Shown here: piece after piece, positions 29,740 through 42,620 of the stretch
How positions within the stretch are numbered: position 1 is the first letter of the stretch
Layout of the letters: every line of letters starts with the position of its first letter
Source: Acanthaster planci
Taxonomy: Eukaryota > Echinodermata > Asteroidea > Valvatida > Acanthasteridae
Reading direction: 5' to 3'
Assembly: GCF_001949145.1 (NCBI RefSeq)
Contig: NW_019091512.1
Location: forward strand, 97,923-161,922
Length of the DNA: 64,000 nucleotides
Translations under genes and position numbers: made by a program
Notes under the pieces: generated by a model
What the model saw: only the letters and a program-made list of their open reading frames with translations
Database searches by the model: none
What the model was told of the DNA's origin: nothing

Positions 29740-30330
29740 CTCCCCTTGAGCAACCTGCTAACCCACTAAAACACAAAGCTGCTTCACTGGAATCTAACAC
29801 CGCCGCAAACAAGCCACTTAATTAGCAAAGACAACAACCGCGCCTGGGCAATTACAAGAGGCGGGCCTTGGCATCAATGGAAAACAACTGGTGCCCGGTC
29901 AGGGGCCGCGCCCCCTGAGTTCAAAGGGCCGCCCTTAAAAGCCCAATTTATCTCACCTTGAAATTACGGATAGACACAGTTGCCCGCTGCTCGGCCGAAG
30001 GGAGTCTGGCTTTAATGTTAGGCGAGCAGGGGATATTACAGAAATTAGATATGCTTTCATTTTGTTGTTGTTGTAGGAAACGTCGACGCATGGCGCGTTG
30101 ACCTTTGACCGGCCCGCACCGTAATCGCTTCCATTACCACACTATCAATATCCTAGCCATAATATTAATTTCATGGCCGTAATTGATCACATTTTTCCCA
30201 TTTTTCGCTTTCATCGAGGACAAAGTACGCCGTATGTGACTGTCAGGCGTTAATGTTTAACATGGATTGAAAACATCTATCACGCTCGAGTCCAATCCAC
30301 GATCTGTTTCCAGCGTACTATAACCAAATA
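29740..30330 (+). promoter_or_regulatory. Candidate intronic regulatory block with DR1 nuclear-receptor site
   Basis: The block includes TGACCTTTGACC at 30099-30110. On the minus strand this reads CGGTCA-A-AGGTCA, a direct repeat with one-base spacing as bound by HNF4/RXR/COUP-type receptors. It also has a palindrome, TCAGGGG-6-CCCCTGA, at 29899-29918 and the AT/GC composite ATTAATTTC...GGCCGTAATT at 30164-30184 that recurs at 60574. Regulatory function is inference. Confidence 0.35.
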
Positions 30331-32689
30331 TCTTTGGTCGTATTAATGCAACATTAACACAACGGATTTCATGCTGGAAACCCCCCCCAAAAAAAAATCA
30401 TAGTGAAAGGCTCATTTAATAAGCTTTTGAACTGAACAAAAGAATCGTAAAATACGCACGCTATCGGACACTGATCGAACACCCATTTCTGTTTGCACAA
30501 AGGCATACATAATTATGTCGAGTGTTTCGCGCAGATTTCGGTAAACATCTACGGCAGCCGTATGCAATCCGCGCAAGTCTGGCTGGGGTGCCAACTCCGT
30601 GTCCACGCAAAAGTTTACGGCATTAAAAAACCACACCGCTTTCATTTTTCACCGACCCCGAAAAGTGTTTTTTTGTAACCAAGGCAAAAAAGTGAAATAA
30701 TAGATTTTTTTTTCTGTTTAATCAGTTTATTAATTGTGATAGATTATTGGCACAATAACGAGCAAAAATCGCTTTTTTATCGTAACGCTCTTATGAAGCA
30801 TGCTGTTTTGTAAACGTTATTCTTTTAACAATAATTTATTGAAACTAAACCTGAAGAATTCAAGGCCAGTTACTCTTTTAAATCTTTGATCGAAATAACT
30901 GAATTGGGGGTAATGCAGTCGGATGAACATTTTAAATTTTGATGTGAAATATGAGGTCATTTTGAATACTGTGTTTATAAAATATTGTTGTCTTCTTAAA
31001 CCGGCCTTCGTGTGAAATACTGGCAACAGCTCAGTTGGTTTTTTTCTATTTGTCTCCTTTTCGATAGCTGGGTGAGTCTAATAAATTTAACTCTCTTGGT
31101 TTAAACATTTTAAGTCAAAGCCAAGATTTCCCATCCTTTTCTTCTCTTGTGACCCTTCGGGGGGTTAATTGGAGACCATAGGCCAAGACAAAGGCCTCAG
31201 ACACACCGTCTTCCCTAGCATCAGCAGACAGGGACAAAAACGTGCTGCACACCGATTTGCCGGCAAGACAGTACGCGCCAAACGGCACGATTTACTCGTT
31301 TGCGCTGCCACGCATCCATAACCGGTCAAAGACTATTTTGATGAAAGAAGTTTTGGCATGAATTTTAATTTTGTCACGACACACTGTCTTGGGCTGATAA
31401 TATATAAGAGAGGGGGCTTTCAGCGGCCACAGCCATTTCTTAGTTTAAATTCGGCCTCGCCGTTTGGATTTAGTTCCGAATGTACAGTGTTGGATGAACT
31501 CCGTCTTCTGAAATACGACACAGTAAGTCACAGTCCTCTTTTCCGTACTTGTCAAGGTGGCTTAGTAAATGTGGACGCTACATAATTTCACCTATTCCCT
31601 GCCTGAACTTGGTCATAAATGTACTGCTTTTGTATTGATTGCGGAGGTGTTGATGACTGTGTGGTCTAGGTATTAGTGTTTGCGTATTTTTGTCTTGACG
31701 AGCGCTTTGGAAACCCACTTAAACACCTCGCTCACACCTAAAGCACAGTGTCAACACCTAATGGCGCGGCTCAAACACACAATACGCCACTCCGGCCTGA
31801 CAAACAGTCTAGCAAGCACCGCTGCCGAGTATTGATGACCGCACCAGGCCAAGCTCAGCCCCGCGTCCCGGGCCCGGGTCCTCGCCTGTCAGCCCCCATT
31901 TTTTTTCTTAACCGCTCGGACGACACCCGACACGCTAATAGCCCCCGTGCGTTCCGGTACAGCCGTCCGATTTCGCTCACGTCGAGACTGGGCCCCCTGA
32001 CAACTCCTGGCGGAGTCGTTGAACAAACGGAGTTTCTCTTAACCGGCCCAAGAACAAATATTTGACACGATTTTGGGGGCTGGCAATCGGGAACAGGGAA
32101 TAATACGCAGCTCATTTCGCGCGTTCCCTTTTTTGGGGGGTAAAATCTAGGAGCATGGTTAAATGTCATGGTTATCGTGAACAAGTCATCGTGTTTTCTT
32201 CAAGCGACTTGTGAATGACCAAGAAAAACATAAGCTGGTTAAAGTGCACGATTTACCAACATGAATGCTTAAGAAATAACTGTTGGAAACATGGAAAAAT
32301 ATCCTTTTTTTTAAAGTGTACCTTTCATACAAGATTTAATCAAAGGATTTTAGGAAACGCTCAAAAAGTCTTCGAGAATCAAATTCTAGATCATGAACTA
32401 GCAGAATAATACAGATGACATAATGCAAACTGGAGGGGACGGGAGGTGACCTTTTTTCTGCCTTCGTGGTACATTTCTTTCATTCTTTTGAAATCCTTTG
32501 TCCTTCACTTTAAGTGGTACAGGTTGGCCATTAACTGGTTTGCAGGTCCACAGTCCTTATGTTTCCTTTTCAATTTGTCAGAGGCAAAATGGTTTGGAAT
32601 ACGTACACGGGGAGCAGTTGGTTGAGGCTGTTATCTTCTCATGCATGACATATCCCCTCACAATTGAATTTGTATCAAATCGCCAAGCC
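30331..32689 (+). other. Intron 1, AT-rich with GC-rich patches at about 31140-31350 and 31740-32140
   Basis: No exon recognised. The overlapping frames at 31748-32065 (+) and 31855-32184 (-) are opposite-strand shadows of the same GC-rich patch. Poly-A and poly-T tracts lie near 30385 and 30705. Confidence 0.4.
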
Positions 32690-35600
32690 CCGTAATTCAC
32701 CTAACTAGGCGAGCACGGGAGGCCCCGCTGTCCGACCATGGCCGCTGCCGTCAGACTGTAAAGCGGGGGTATTATCTACCGTTTTAGGCCGGTGTTCCCA
32801 GAGGGCTTCGGGTTCTATGGGTGGAGGAGGGGCCGCCGCAAATCGGACTTCCCTCCCTGCATTTACCGCCGGAGCCTCGTCTTTTCCCGCTCCGCCGTGG
32901 CCCCGCGAGACCACCGTGACTGGGCATTGTGTGTCGCAGTGACTTTGGCACCGACCTCGCGTTGTTCAGAAGCGAAGCGCGCTCTTGGAAACAAAATAAT
33001 ATCTACACCGTGGCGGATAGCTCCTTGTACTACGCTGTTAGTCTGAAAGTTGCACATTTTCATTACGAAGGAGAGTGCCTCCTGAACATAAGCTCATTTG
33101 AAAGCACTTATATTGAGAATATTGACTTCAGTCCGACGTTGAAAAACTGAGAAAAGGGGTGATATTGCGGTAAAGGTACATCTTCATTTCCATGCATTTT
33201 TCCCAAGGAACAGCGTGGTTTGATTTCATGTTTCATTACCATGGGAATTGTATTCACATACAGTATTTTACAACGAGTCGTCCTATTCAAGACGGTGCGT
33301 GCTTTCGCCAATTTACCGTCCCATGCGTGATTAAAAATATGCAAGAGGGTAAAAGGCGAATGGGCTGTTGTTCATTTCTGTGCGCGAAATCCTCATGATT
33401 ACAAGCCGAAGCAAAATAATGTCAACACAATTCAAAGATAACTCACGCTGGAATGAAATTGCAAATTAAGAGCACACGAGACTTGAGGTCAATTCAAAGC
33501 CTGCTCTAATAATTGGACACAGAGGGCACAAATATTTGTCTCATGTCGTAAAACCAAGTAATCGTTTTGTTTTGGTCGTTGATATCGCTATCCACCTCAT
33601 TCCTATTATGTAATCCCTAGTATGACCATGACATCATCACCGCACAGCTGATTTGACTCCGCGTTGATTCCTCTCTCCCTTTCTTGTCCTTTTTTTTAAA
33701 GAAACATTTCTCGCCGTGTGATGTACGCTCCGTAGACAACTCTTAACGTCGAATATCAAACTAGGAGCTGAACGTACACTTCTTACTGTAAAGGATTCAT
33801 TGTGTTCAAGATCATGAAAAGCATTTTCTTTGCCTTCTGCACTGACAAAAAATGGTGTGCACTTTACATGTTATTAGTCTGTTTATGACGTTTAATCTCG
33901 GCCCACATTTCAATGCCCATTGTGCCATGCGAATGGAACTTGGAAGTGAAACCTTCTGCATGGGACAGTACATGGAACTAACCAATCAAGAATGTGTCAT
34001 GTACAGAGCCTCTTGTGGTGTCCCCTGTCCATTAGCGAATCGTTGCTGTTCATTATTTTACCTCCTTTCACCACCAGCACCGATTTTTGAGTGGCACATT
34101 TTGTGGTTTCACCAAAGCTCGAAATTGTCAACCGCACTTTCAGAATTTATGCTTCTTTCGTTGCCTTTCGGCTGGGGCCGAAGTGGGTGTCGACGATGAC
34201 AAATTACATCTGGAAAGTGCTGGATTCTCTGTCGACCACAAGAGATGTATTATTGTGGTCTTGAAATCGCTGAACATAAAAAATGAGCGGTAAATTACAC
34301 CCTGATAGAAAACTACTACTTGTTTCATGCTTCTCATATATGACACAAAGCCTATGGCTTTGTTACTGTATGAATAAGGAGTACGTTCACGCAATCGCAC
34401 GTACATTTTGAGTATAACATACCTAATATATATGTGCACAATCAGTGATGATTTTCAACAAATGAGGCTCGATTTCAACATGTTATCGTCCAGATAGAAC
34501 TTAAAAGTGATCGAAGTCTCCCTCGGGATGTTGAAAGTATACATGCCTGCATGGGTCTTCTGGTAAGTCCGTATTCGATTCACTGTGCGGTTAGGTAGAA
34601 TACAGCGAAAAAAAGTTCACTCGTCGGCCACTGTACGGTAAAGGTATGCGGTGCACGTTTAGCGACTGACCACCGGCATGGTCCAGGGGACAAGATGGAT
34701 ACCCAACCCGATCGGACAAGGAAAAAATCGCGTCCCTTCGGGCCTTGCTAAGCAGGGCCTTCTGCCCAGGAAGCTTAGGCCAAAACTTGACGGAACGAAG
34801 TTTTCGCCATTGTCACCCTACACCAGAAAAACTTGGTAATTGCGTGGAGGCGGTGTATCGAGTGCAGCGCTCCGAGTCTGTTTTTGTAGCTGTGTGCGTT
34901 ACTCTGTCGTGTTAGGTTTGACTTAACCCGTGGTCTCAGATTCTGTAATTGAAATTTTAGAACCCAGTGGATTACTTGGTTTGAACTAAAGACAAGATGT
35001 TTACACCGTTACGGGAAAATGCCAGTCTGTTTGCCGTCTTGCCGTTACATGAAATAATACCTGTCTGACCCAATACAGTTGAACCGAACTACATGTAAAT
35101 GCAAAATTTTCGGCTGTCATGAAATACTCGTGGATTATTGTAAGTTAAAATCGTATGTTACCGTACACTGCCATCACAATGCCACCATAAAAGAAGAAAG
35201 AATCAAAACGAAACTAGACGACGCTCTAATGGGATATATTTAGAACTTCTAGTGATAACAAGAGATGAGCAATAGTAGGAGAAGCTAGACTTTTCATTTC
35301 CATTTCATTTTTACAAATCACCAGACTAAAAGAGTCAAAGTACCTCAACCATAAACCAAGGCCTTAAATGCACTGATGACAGCTAACTTCGAACTTTTCG
35401 TTCGGCCCAAAATAAACCTTATTTGAAACTTCCGCAGATTGCTCGACCTTGTTTACCGCCATCGGAATTTCTCAGAAAGGTGTCTGCGCAGTGTCCTTGG
35501 TGAGGAGTTTTAGCATCCTGGACAGGCAGGGAGTGATAAAAATTACCGTGAGATTGGTTGCTGGGAAGTGACATGTATAAGTTCCCGCCCAAAAATCTGA

Positions 35601-36029
35601 CCGTATTTTACAAAAGCCTTGACACGTATGGCCAAGCGACCCTATGCCGCGCCCTTGCGCTCGTAAAAGTGGTGACCTCCCAAGTACATTGAGAAACCAG
35701 TGGTAATGGAATTTAAAGTCACTGAACGAGCCTACACTATGGTTTCCATATGATATATGCATACATGTGTAAGAATTGTCAGTGTAGTTAAAATTCAACA
35801 GTCGAACCAGGTTGGATAAGAGTGGATACGGACGCTTGATAAACGTTTGAGAACAGTTTCTCCCGTTTGGTTAGGGTTTGATGAGAGGCGTATAAGTTTG
35901 TGAATGCGTGCATTCACTGTGGCTAGCGAGGATCACTTCAGACGGATAATTAGGAAAATGAACAAGGCGAACTTTTGGCGCACTTTCCCAACACGATTTA
36001 GCCAAATCCATCTCTCTCCCCCCTCTTTC
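32690..36029 (+). other. Intron 1, GC-rich patch at about 32700-33000, then long AT-rich stretch
   Basis: The 32.7-33.0 kb patch carries short frames on both strands without recognisable content. From about 33060 to 36000 the sequence is ordinary AT-rich intron. A moderately GC-rich palindromic patch lies near 34740-34780. Nothing else seen. Confidence 0.4.
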
Positions 36030-38159
36030 TCGCTTCACGGTTAAGGATGTTTGGCCAACTCCACACGAGGCAATCGTTAGTAATTTAGCCTGCCCTGTCT
36101 CAAATGATTAACTCGCACCTTACGCCTCGCTCAGCGGTTCCTGTTACCGCGCGGAGGAACGGCGAATCTAGATAAGTCGGGCAAGGATTTTTAGGGGGGA
36201 CGAAAACGGAGATGGTCCGGCGGGGATTGAGTTCGGCTACCGATCAATTCCTCCCCATTCCAGGTCGAGCTGTCGGCCGATCGAGCGCGCACTCCAAAAC
36301 TCCCCGAGTTTGACAGACAACATGGGGCTTGGGTTACCCTGGATCGATCCGTGACGTCGTTATCGGTATAAAACGAATTTAGGGTTATGACGAATGCAGA
36401 GGGTTTTTTTCCCCTTCTTCAGTTGGAGTTCGAACGTTGTCCAGCCGTGGAAACGGCGTACTTTAACCAATCTCGTGGACGGAGCCTAAGCGCTCCAGTT
36501 CAGCAAATTTCCTGTTAAATTATGATTCATGTTTCATTCAAAGAATGCAATTATAGGAATCCAAAATCCATGTGTGTCGACTTGAGTTAGAACACACTTC
36601 CTTCTCTTCATTCTTCGAGGAAAGATGTGTACCCTTCCGGTCTCGTGTGGTCGAAAAAGGCTAAGTACTTTGGTTTTCTGATGTATTACTAATTTTTGTT
36701 AATTAATGGCCGACTTTTGTTTTATAGAAGGCCACCTATTAACATTGAATTGATACAAACTAAATGAATATTAACCCTGTTTCACAATGGCTGATTGTTA
36801 ATGAGGTCCATAAACCATTGTTCGTTCACTCGTCTATTTAGTAGAACAACTGCGTGCCCACGCTCAGAATTAGGCCAAAGTGGAACTTTTGTCGTCAAAT
36901 TCAAGATTTATATTGCAAGGATTTCCTTTTTGTTCTTTTTTCTTTTTTTTTGCTAATGCACAAGGCAGCTGGGCTTGTCTCTCCAGCCTTAAGGGTCGGC
37001 CCCTCCAGCCAACGGAAGTCTTGAGAGGGGTTGGCAAGAGGCTAGGCGTTAAGGTTATAGGCAACGACATCTAGCTGTGTCCCCCCCCCTTCGACCGGCA
37101 ACACTTTGCCATCTTCTGACACTTCCAGCGAGTACTTGGCGCGTTTACACAAGCCTCGCCTGGCTGTTTGCCGACCAATTACTTCAAGTTTCTCGCCCCA
37201 ACCCCCCCCCACCCCTCCTACTAAAAAAAGACTGGTGTGGGGGGAATCCAAAAGGGGAAGATGGAACGCTCTCTGACTTAGCTGCTGTTCTTGTATCTTC
37301 TCAGCGAGCAATCAACGCTTTGCGGGCTCTTTATCGACGGTGTAACCAGGATCTGAAGAGTGTACACAACTGTCGTTGGATGATTCATACGGTTCGATGT
37401 GCATCCTCCACTCTGTCTCTCTCCCTCGCGCGCGCGCGCCAGGCCAGGAACGGTAACATAAAAATCGGATCTTAAAGGGTAAACTGCCTCATGCGAGGCG
37501 GCTAGTGTGTATATAATTCCGGCCAGTTCGCTGTTTATTCTTTTTTTCTTCTTTTTTTGACAAGGGGATTGATCGGGGAGTAAACATCGCAGCCACTGAG
37601 GGCCAGCAATGGGAGATGACTTGTGATTTTTCTGGCCTCGTAATTAATGAGGCAGACTCTAGAGTCCAAGCCCTCCTCTCCTTGGACCGTTTTCCCCGCC
37701 GGGAGTCGCCTCTTTGTCCCTCTGTTTGCTCTTCGGTTCCTTTATTTTCTCCCCAGATTTTGATCTTGGTGTCTATCAGATCAGTAGTTATGCCAACGTG
37801 GATCTTGGCTGTCTACCCCCTGTCTTTTTACTTTGACCGTTGCCTCTTCTTATATTTACGGTAGTCAACACCTTTGACAATATATACATATTAACGTTCT
37901 TAAAATCAAAGCTGTTTTCTTCAATAATTTTGTCCATCTTTCTCATTTTTTCATCAGTCTTTTATGAATTAGTTCTCCAAGGGAAATACTCTTGGATATT
38001 TTACTTTTACATTTAGTTTATATTAAACAGCAGAATGCTTTTGCCTGCTGGTGTACAAATGCTTCTCCTGTTCCTAAGTCTTTTCGTAGTAGAAAGCAGA
38101 TAAACAATTTAGAGCATCATAATTCAGACGGCTTAGGTTCTTCTACTTTTCATAGTCCA
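36030..38159 (+). other. Intron 1 with GC-rich patches at about 36120-36490, 36960-37480 and 37560-37760
   Basis: TAATTAATG homeodomain-type strings occur at 36700-36708 and 37641-37649. Poly-C runs (37081-37088, 37202-37209) and a (GC)n run at about 37428-37439 are simple sequence. ORFs in this stretch are short and unrecognised. Confidence 0.4.
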
Positions 38160-39020
38160 CGTTTTTCGTGGATAGAATGAACCAGTCAACTTGTTGGCTC
38201 GGCTTGTTGGCTGTTACTTCACTGTGCCAGTCTGTGCTAATATCGAAATCATCCTTGTATCCGTACGCAGATGTACACCCGCGGTTGTGGATCCTCGCCG
38301 GATTTATGCTTGATACCCTTGTGATCTGGCCGTCCGTTTATTTTGAGATGTGCTTGAGCCTTCGAAACGCCCCCCCCCCACTGTCTCTGGAAGAGTTATC
38401 CCAGAGCGGAGATTTTTTTCTCTCCCTCCAGGAATTAATGCACATTTTGATGTCGATAAGGCTCCCCCCAATCGCGGATTTATCGAGAGCAAGATACAAT
38501 CTCGATTTGGCGAGCAGAAGTTGGGATCTTGTGTCATTAGCGACCGAGCAAGCCCGGTCGGCGGTGTTTTGTCTTACCGGGCCCCGGCCGTCCATCCCAT
38601 CAGCACCTCCACATTTGTCATGCATTATTCATGAAGCCCCCGGCCCGGCGTGGTGTGACCGCGCAACAACTTTGGAAATTTGCTCCGCTCTCCGAAAAGG
38701 CAGAGGATATACTCTTTTCTCCTTCCTCTTCTTCTTTGTTTTTATCATTCCTGCCTTTTACTCGTGTCTGGCCGCGAGGGGAGAATGATGTTTTCTGAGA
38801 TCACTTTATTTGTCTTCCGTGGCCGTAATTACATTACGGCCATGTCAGATCAACGCCAGGGTAAAAAGATTGGCATGGGAAATCATGGACCCCCTTGTTT
38901 CTTCCTCTCTCTTGTTCACGTCTCTTTTTCTCTCACCGGGAGATTGGGTTGCGTTGCGCAGAGAAGTCTTTCGTTAATCATTTCTGACAAATGCATCTGT
39001 GGCTTCACTGTCCCTTGACT
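38160..39020 (+). promoter_or_regulatory. Candidate intronic regulatory block, contains the longest ORF of the window (206 codons)
   Basis: A GC-rich block with an uninterrupted + frame at 38168-38788. Its translation is not recognisable, has no conserved domain pattern, and is paralleled by open frames in two minus-strand phases and another plus phase (38304-38634), so I read it as stop-poor non-coding sequence. Motifs include GGAATTAATGCACA at about 38430, GCATTATTCATGA at about 38621, and the palindrome GGCCGTAAT-TAC-ATTACGGCC at 38821-38841. An unknown exon cannot be fully excluded. Confidence 0.35.
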
Positions 39021-42000
39021 TGTACTATAGGCAAGAATAGCAGATGAGGACTTGTATATGACTAGTACGGCTTTTCAATAGAATACCATACACTTAAAGA
39101 AGGGTACTGTTTGATTTGTTGGTAGATCAGATTTCCACATGCTCCTTTGTTCTTATCTAATCACCAATTATTAGGTTTCGTTATGAAATTCAAAGCTGAC
39201 TCAGAATTGCAAATAAAAACCCGAACATTTTAGCCCCACGTTGAAAACTCGACGCCCTGGGTAGTCACATGAACATTTTGAAGGGGGGGGGATTTTTGTG
39301 CAATGTTTTCTTTTTTTGAGGGGGGCCTCCAATTCCCTTGGCACTTGCATCAGAGCGCAGGAACGATTGAGTTGACGAGAGAGTATTGAAAAATGGCGCT
39401 GAACGAAATCAGTGACATCGCAAATGCAGCCGTTCGCTGCGTCTGAATGTCAAGGCTAATACGACTCAATATACCTGGTACTTTCTTTAACAGTACAGTG
39501 AAATCGACGTCCGCTTACATTTCCCAGCAGTTGTGGACTTCTGCTTATAATCAGTAAAGAGGACTTAGGTGATAATGAAAACTAAACGGACCCGCATAAT
39601 GCCCAATTTAGGGGATAAACCAAGGGATCATGATCAAGTTCTTAGGTTTCGTTCCTTCATTTATTGCGACATTGATACCAGTTGTATCAGAAACGGTGTC
39701 GAGATTATGATGTTGTGACTAATTTTTTACTCACTTAATCGTCATTACTATCATCGCAGATCAGTGTCTAAAATGGCCAAACTGTGCAAGGTGTGGGTCC
39801 ATTGATTGTAAAATATCAAATTTTAGTCGAAAAGTATTCTCAGATGTTGGTCAAATTTTTTAAGTAAGGTCGCGTTTGCGACCTTGTCTCGTTGCCTTGT
39901 TTGCGATGCCATTTACTGACTGTCAATTAAAATACCACTCACAAAATTATAATTTGTAAACCAAAGGCATTTCTAAAACATTAATATGCCGGTATTATTC
40001 TGGTGTATTCACTCGAGCAATAGATGATCGAAAGGGTGTTCTTCGAAGTTTTGGAAAACATTTTGGAACTGAGGACAAAAGTTATGAATACGAAATCAAA
40101 AGAAGATTTACAATTTGCAAAGAAATAAAAAGTTGTGCACAGACACTAGCGTACATTTCTGCACGCATATCAATGCTGTCCTTATCGAATTATCTTAAAT
40201 GGGAGGCCTTCACAATGTTACCTTTGCATGAATATCTTATTGCCAAAATATTCTCATTTAATCAGCCACTTAACGACTGGGACGCAGTCAAACTTGCTCT
40301 CATGTGAAATAGAGAAGTGTTTTTAAAGAATTCACTTGAAGGGATTAGTCAATCTGATGGAGTTCATTCAAAGGACTAGAAAGAGTTTCCCCTCTACTGT
40401 CTCAAGATTTTTGACACATTAAAAGGCACACGCTCCTTGCAGTTTAAAGCATCAATTATCTCGTTACCTTGAAGGACCAACAGAATATGTGAGATAGAGC
40501 TCAGCGTTTAAACCAGGACTAGAAGGGACATGTGATCCGCGGGTACCAAATTTCTTCGATTCTTATGTTTCCGGCTTTGGAAGCTCCTTGTCTAAAAGTT
40601 TCCGGGATTGTCGAGTCGATTTTACTTCAGAGAGCATATCGAATGTGTCTGGGTATGTTAACCTGGAGAAAAAAAAAACTAGGACAGTAAAATTCCGTAA
40701 AGGTTGTGCAATTTTCATGTCACACTGTAGGGTCTGGCCTCTTGCAGACGATATCTTGCCTTATTTTTATACGGGGGGGCGGGGAAAAGCACGAAATTGT
40801 TGCTAGCAGCGTGTCTCGTTCCTGCCATTTTGCCTGATCGATGGCCTGATCTAATTTCTCACGGAATGAACGAAATTTTAGACATAACTGAACTAATCCA
40901 AACGATCGACCAGTTGCGCCCCGTAACCGCCCCCCTTCCATTACGCCAAGCCCACCGCTCGTTTCAAATTCGGTTACTGTCGAAATCTTGCTGTTGAGGC
41001 TGGACCGGTTTCGGAAATGGAAAGGCTGGCGGCCATGAATTTGGCGCATGCGTTGTTCCGGTGGCCCCCTCCCAGCAGACGCGTTGCGCTGTGAACAGAC
41101 GTTTTGTTCATTGTTTCCCGTCGTCCTGTGGCCAGAATGAAAACACGAGCATAGGAATATGGATTTTTTGTGGCCTCAAAACCCAGTTACAAGCAGGCCC
41201 CAAAACTGTGTGATGTTCTTGAGCGTGACCTGCGTTTACATTCTACCACACTTTGATCATTTAATAAAACAAAACAGAAAATGAAAAAAAAACTTATGTG
41301 AATGAAATCTTTTCGCGAATCACACAACAATTTCGAGTTTATTGAAATAATAAACTCAGAACTCGATGGCATAGCCGTACAGCTTGAAGGGGTCTTTTTT
41401 CGGGGATCAATTTGTTCTCATTGTGCGATACAATATCTTATCTCGATGCACATCGCTTAAGATTGGATAAAATACTTCCTTGCTCCGACAGGTTTTGTGT
41501 AGTCTAACATTGTTTGGTTGCCCCAAGGTACAACACAGCTGTGACTCGACAAAGCACTCGCACCTTTACACCTTTCCCTTCAAAGTATAAAAACCGGTCC
41601 GGCCGTACGGGAAAATATAACAGAAACTGTAACGGGCTGTGGCTCCAGCAAGTTGACATAAGCCCGTGTTGGTTAAAAGGGTGTAACACCGAATGGTCAT
41701 AGCCGGGAGCCAGTTTCGTCACCCCCACTCCTCTCGCTGTTGTGTCTGTTTTGTTAAAATGTGGCTTCGGTGAACTTCTCGGTACGTGACCAGGCAAGCC
41801 TAACGCAGGGAACTCTCCGGCATTTGGGGATTTTTGTACACTGAATCTGCTGTTTCAGGGATGGGTGTTTGGGCGGATTTTTTTTTAAAAATTCATTCCG
41901 ACAGAGGCTTTATTATAATGCAAGTGGCTCAAACCATCTCATTATTTGACGGAAATTTCTTGAAAAAGTCTGAATTAAGTCTCAAAATATTCTAGTTCCA

Positions 42001-42239
42001 AGTTCCAAATATCGCATAGATTCATTTTGTGAAAAAAGCATGGTTGACCTCCCTTGAACTGACAACAATCAATTTTCATAAGATTTCGTTTTATTACTCA
42101 AATCGCTTAAACCAAAATTTAGTCAAGGTAACAATTATCAAAGTTGTCTCGACACAAAAATGGTGAAACATTCTTGAAAGTGCATCGGCTCAAACTTTAC
42201 CAACCAAGACACACTGCTTTCATAAAAGAAAGAATAGTG
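39021..42239 (+). other. Intron 1, AT-rich, GC-rich patch at about 40770-41120
   Basis: A small perfect hairpin, AAGGTCGC-GTTT-GCGACCTT, lies at 39866-39885. ATGAATAT, a POU-like string, occurs near 40228. A TACGTG occurs at about 41783. No exon recognised. Confidence 0.4.
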
Positions 42240-42620
42240 GATAGGGTCGACGGGTGTGACACCTGACCTGGCCATTCGGTCTTTTGACCAACAATGGGAT
42301 ATATTTTATCCGATATTTGGGTCAATCAAAACTGATGGATATAATCAGGTCACGTTGCTGGAGATCGGACAGTGATTGGCTCACTCGAACAACACAAGAT
42401 CGCGCCACTGAACTTGGCCTGTGGGTCACCGCGTGATCGGGTCTTTTGAATAAGTGACGAACTGGTGAAACAGTAGAGCTGTCCAATCAAACCGGTTCAT
42501 TCGAGTCAGTCTGAGAGCGGGTCACTCGGCCCGGTAATCCGCGGGTGATCGGCCACAGTCGGCAAACGGCCGCTCACGCCCGAAAGGCCACTTCCCTTGT
42601 CCCACGTTACCGCCAAGGAC
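42240..42620 (+). promoter_or_regulatory. Candidate intronic regulatory block with T-box-like palindrome
   Basis: GGTGTGACACC at 42253-42263 is a compact palindrome of the T-box core. The next 300 bases repeat short variants of GGTC, CTTTTGA and CAATCAAA (for example GGTCTTTTGACCAA, GGGTCAATCAAAAC, CCAATCAAACC), which resemble TCF/LEF-type or homeobox sites or a degenerate minisatellite. No coding potential seen. Confidence 0.3.
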
